Positions 30,098 to 32,229 of a stretch of DNA of 32,229 nucleotides are shown piece after piece. The stretch is from Candidatus Gastranaerophilales bacterium (GTDB lineage: Bacteria; Cyanobacteriota; Vampirovibrionia; Gastranaerophilales; Gastranaerophilaceae). The notes under the pieces were generated by a model. The model was not told the DNA's origin. It saw only the letters and a program-made list of their open reading frames with translations, and ran no database searches. The stretch spans positions 1 through 32,229 of the forward strand of contig CALVBW010000024.1 in the NCBI GenBank assembly GCA_944325945.1, given 5' to 3'. Position numbers and translations under genes: made by a program. Position 1 is the first letter of the stretch. The number at the start of each line of letters is the position of its first letter.

Positions 30098-31201
30098 TTA
30101 TACTTCAAATGGTAAATTTTCTTTTTGGATTAATTCCAGGATTTTCTCCTTAGAAACTCCCGCTCCTGAGCCATAAGGATTTAGCGTAGAATATTTTCCC
30201 ATATTTGGCTTATTCTCATTCCAGAAATAATACCATGTATTTTCATCTGCTCCGCATTTTTCAAGAACATTACCCTGCTTATCCCTAAAGATAGTTATCG
30301 GAAACCTACCCTTTTCTGTAATAATTTGAGAGGAAACATTGTTTTTAGGGTTAAATTCAGTTATCCAGGATTTAATAACTTCTCCTTTTTCATTTAGTTC
30401 TTCGGTTACCTTTTTACCGTCAACAATTCTTTGTTGCCTCATTGGTTCATGGAAAGAAACAGTGGATCTAACACCTTTTTTGATAAGTTCACGTTTACCT
30501 GAATTTAAATGTTCTAACTTATCATAAGTATATTTTTGCTCTAAGCCGTTAGCATAAGTTTCTAAATTTCTTGTAAGTCGTGTAACTGTACCATCCGGTT
30601 TAATAGTAGTTACTATATCGTGATTTTTGTCGCCTTGTTTATAATTTCCGTTTATATCATTGTCCAAATATTTATTATCATACCCACCGCGTTTTTTTGT
30701 AATAACACGGGTACCATCTGCATGTCTTTCAACTATAGTCGTTTTGGGATCACCAACAAAATAATAATTGTGCTCAATAGCCCTGAGTTTACCATCCGAA
30801 TAATACTTTATGCCTCTTGGGCCTTTAGACTCAGACAACCTACCGCCATAGTACCTTAATTCATAACCGTTTTTAGTGTAAATAGAACCTGTAAATTCTT
30901 TTCCGTTGAATATTGCTTTTCCTTTTTCAAATTTTCCGAACTGTTTAAATAAATCCATATCCATATGAGTCAAATTTTCCGGAATATTTGGTTTTAAAGG
31001 CATATTAGGTTTAACCATTTTTTTACCGCGTGTTGCAATAAAAATACCACCGGCGGCAAGAGCTGCTAAAGCTGTATATAATAAAGCTTTATTACCTTTT
31101 CTTTCCTCTGCGGCAAAAGAAGTAAATGCAACATTGTGCCTTTGGGGTGCCGCATATTTTTGCATATTAGGAACATTTTGATAGCTTACATCAATTGTCA
31201 T
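30098..31201 (-). CDS. MORN-like repeat protein with N-terminal AFTS motif and membrane helix
   Basis: No exact family recognised. 367 residues. NVAFTS at 23-28 is followed by a short charged linker and a membrane helix at about 39-55. The outer part contains short Tyr/Gly-rich strand repeats (YTKNGYELRYYGGRL, GIKYYSDGKLRAIEHNYY, TTIKPDGTVTRLTRNL). These resemble MORN-type or wall-associated beta repeats. Cysteine appears once, near the C-terminus. ATG follows GTAGG. The layout suggests a surface or envelope protein exposed through a single anchor (inference). It diverges from the XRE regulator. Confidence 0.7.
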   Translation of the reverse strand: MTIDVSYQNVPNMQKYAAPQRHNVAFTSFAAEERKGNKALLYTALAALAAGGIFIATRGKKMVKPNMPLKPNIPENLTHMDMDLFKQFGKFEKGKAIFNGKEFTGSIYTKNGYELRYYGGRLSESKGPRGIKYYSDGKLRAIEHNYYFVGDPKTTIVERHADGTRVITKKRGGYDNKYLDNDINGNYKQGDKNHDIVTTIKPDGTVTRLTRNLETYANGLEQKYTYDKLEHLNSGKRELIKKGVRSTVSFHEPMRQQRIVDGKKVTEELNEKGEVIKSWITEFNPKNNVSSQIITEKGRFPITIFRDKQGNVLEKCGADENTWYYFWNENKPNMGKYSTLNPYGSGAGVSKEKILELIQKENLPFEV

Positions 31202-31316
31202 TTTAACCTACTTTCTTTTTTCTACACATTTAATATAAAAATAAAAAATATCAAAAATTGCCCAAAATTTCAATGTATTACTTCTATTTTTTATAAAATA
31301 CTGAATTAGTGCGACA

Positions 31317-31345
31317 TTCAGACTTTACAAAAATTAATATATAAT
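31317..31345 (+). promoter_or_regulatory. Promoter of the XRE regulator gene
   Basis: TTCAGA (31317-31322), 17-base spacer, consensus TATAAT (31340-31345), with a leader of about 50 bases. Confidence 0.55.
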
Positions 31346-31376
31346 GATACAACAATTAGAAAACAAGTAATAAAAT

Positions 31377-31389
31377 GATGTAGTACATC
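31377..31389. promoter_or_regulatory. Palindromic operator candidate upstream of the XRE gene
   Basis: GATGTA-G-TACATC, perfect 6-bp arms around one base, lies between the predicted transcription start and the XRE start codon. XRE repressors often bind such dyads to control themselves. Confidence 0.45.
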
Positions 31390-31401
31390 CAAAGGCGAAA
31401 T

Positions 31402-31731
31402 ATGGACATAAAAAAAGAACTTGGTGAAAAAATAAAAAGATTACGGAAAAAAAGCGGCTTTACGCAAGAAAAACTTGCCGAAATCATAAATATTTCATCA
31501 AGAAACTTGAGTAACATTGAACTCGGTTTAAGTTATCCAAAACCTGAAACACTTGAAAAAATTATAGAGACACTGGATATTTCAACTAATAAACTTTTTG
31601 AAACAGAGCATTTGAAAACAGATGACGAACTCGTAAACAGAATTAATCTATACATAAACTCTGCAAAAAGCAATCGCCCAAAACTTGAACTAATATATAA
31701 AATTTTACGTGATTTATGCGAAGAGACTTAA
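31402..31731 (+). CDS. XRE-family transcriptional regulator
   Basis: The 109-residue protein has an N-terminal helix-turn-helix at about 8-62: LGEKIKRLRKKSGFTQEKLAEIINISSRNLSNIELGLSYPKPETLEKI. This is the Cro/C1 pattern with S-x-x-x-L-S-N-I-E as recognition helix. The C-terminal 45 residues are helical and probably dimerise. ATG follows AAAGG six bases upstream. It lies between an envelope-type gene and the rRNA operon end. A dyad in its leader suggests autoregulation. Confidence 0.9.
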   Translation: MDIKKELGEKIKRLRKKSGFTQEKLAEIINISSRNLSNIELGLSYPKPETLEKIIETLDISTNKLFETEHLKTDDELVNRINLYINSAKSNRPKLELIYKILRDLCEET

Positions 31732-31770
31732 AACTATTTAGCTTCGCCGCTGCCGCAACAAAATTTGCAT

Positions 31771-31809
31771 AAAAAAAAGAGGAACAACTTTTTGTTATTC
31801 CTCTTTTTT
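31771..31809. terminator. Terminator hairpin, outermost copy
   Basis: AAAAGAGGAA with TTCCTCTTTT arms, also complementary inside (AACAA/TTGTT). It serves the XRE gene on the plus strand and rRNA readthrough on the minus strand. Confidence 0.8.
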
Positions 31810-31817
31810 AAAATTAG

Positions 31818-31880
31818 ATGTAACGGACTATCTTTCCAGGCGGGTGCTACGCACGTAGCCACGACGCCAAGTATCTTCGC
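31818..31880 (-). pseudogene. Partial 5S rRNA copy, 3' portion
   Basis: On the minus strand this repeats the 3' end of the 5S gene from GCGAAGATACTTGGCG through CCGCCTGG and AAGATAG to the ATCT end. A hairpin (GGCTAC-GTGC-GTAGC) is inserted at the helix IV tip. The 5' half of 5S is absent. Confidence 0.7.
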
Positions 31881-31900
31881 CGCCGTAACGAAATTCGCAC

Positions 31901-31940
31901 AAAAAAAAAGAGGAACAACTTTTTGTTATTCCTCTTTTTT
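31901..31940 (-). terminator. Terminator hairpin, middle copy
   Basis: Near-identical to 31771-31809, in the same position relative to the neighbouring partial 5S copy. Confidence 0.8.
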
Positions 31941-31948
31941 AAAATTAG

Positions 31949-32012
31949 ATGTGGCGGGCTATCTTCCCAGGCGGGTGCTACGCACGTAGACACAACGCCA
32001 AGTATCTTCGCC
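31949..32012 (-). pseudogene. Partial 5S rRNA copy, 3' portion
   Basis: Second partial copy with the same boundaries and the same inserted helix IV hairpin (TCTAC-GTGC-GTAG) as 31818-31880. It shares more with that copy than with the intact 5S. Confidence 0.7.
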
Positions 32013-32034
32013 GCTGGCCGCAACAAAATTCACA

Positions 32035-32072
32035 TAAAAAAGAGAAACAACTTTACGTCATTCCTCTTTTTT
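32035..32072 (-). terminator. Terminator of the 5S rRNA gene
   Basis: AAAAAGAG/CTCTTTTT arms with a less perfect middle than the two outer copies; lies about eight bases beyond the 5S 3' end. Confidence 0.7.
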
Positions 32073-32080
32073 AAAATTAG

Positions 32081-32199
32081 ATGTCGGCAACGGGCTATCT
32101 TCCCAGGCGGTGGCCCGCCAAGTATTTTCGCTGAAATGAGTCTTTACGACCGTGTTCGGGATGGGAACGGGTGGTTTCCTCACTCTTGGTCACCGACAA
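32081..32199 (-). rRNA. rrf: 5S ribosomal RNA
   Basis: The minus strand carries the conserved 5S core CCCATCCCGAACACGG at about 32149-32164. The terminal helix pairs TGTCGG near 32198 with CCGACA near 32082. Helix IV is GGCGG/CCGCC. Total length is about 118 bases. Ends are set from the terminal helix and may be off by one or two bases. Its 5' side faces the window end, where 23S rRNA would be expected. Confidence 0.92.
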
Positions 32200-32229
32200 A
32201 CTTGGTAACCTGTGCTTGAAGCACTTTGA

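Larger units (their letters stand above)
31732..32080. other. Gene-free stretch of duplicated 5S tail and terminators
   Basis: No protein gene is supported. The region holds three hairpin terminators and two partial copies of the 3' part of the 5S gene, repeating with periods of about 120-133 bases measured at the TTCGC start (31743, 31876, 32007, and 32127 in the intact 5S). Open frames here are translations of the repeat. Confidence 0.8.

Noticed and set aside
31741-32080. CRISPR-like array from the regular repeats
   Set aside because: Only two to three long units that match 5S rRNA and terminators; no short direct repeat with unique spacers, no cas genes.
31765-32219. Two overlapping plus-strand open frames of 74 and 98 residues
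   Set aside because: They are translations of duplicated 5S fragments and terminators, with no ribosome site.

Overview
The window is a low-GC bacterial chromosome segment. It most likely comes from a non-photosynthetic cyanobacterial-lineage gut bacterium (Melainabacteria / Vampirovibrionia, Gastranaerophilales type). This is inference from gene content: a yggS-sepF-nadK-ftsZ division cluster, a YvcK protein with two N-terminal membrane helices, a GH57 glucan-branching enzyme, an ADP-forming acyl-CoA synthetase for fermentative ATP, and many short lineage-specific proteins. No photosynthesis or respiration genes are visible. No database search was possible.

Layout. 1-2,500: tRNA-Asp, a GH57 branching enzyme and ribosomal protein S20. 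2,550-7,200: agmatinase (minus), then yggS, sepF, nadK and ftsZ (plus), which is the cell-division block. 7,350-14,000: a large repeat-built membrane protein, class II fructose-bisphosphate aldolase (minus), and two large proteins without recognised family. 14,130-16,130: ispH and a four-domain ribosomal protein S1, one base apart. 16,160-20,600 (minus): apparent operon pxpA-yvcK-panB-hypothetical-panC. 20,750-25,170: a DUF475/TerC membrane protein, a radical SAM protein, a four-helix-bundle gene inside a 25-bp perfect inverted repeat, and the acyl-CoA synthetase. 25,270-31,730: accessory region with lineage-specific proteins, a GNAT-like protein, spmA-spmB, a zinc-ribbon protein, a phosphoribosyltransferase-like protein and an XRE regulator. 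31,740-32,229: a minus-strand 5S rRNA gene at the end of an rRNA operon, followed by two tandem partial 5S copies and duplicated terminators.

Three cross-cutting observations stand out. First, at least eight otherwise unrelated proteins carry a short N-terminal motif built around a phenylalanine followed by a small residue and Gly/Ala/Ser (FTG, FSG, FAG and similar). It is often followed by a hydrophobic segment, and may be an undescribed lineage-specific sorting or processing signal. Second, four genes have a -10 box ending exactly six bases before the ATG and no Shine-Dalgarno, which implies leaderless mRNAs. Third, small repeat elements have been captured by coding regions: they supply the C-terminus of spmA and the start region of ispH, and a mobile-looking cassette encloses the four-helix-bundle gene.
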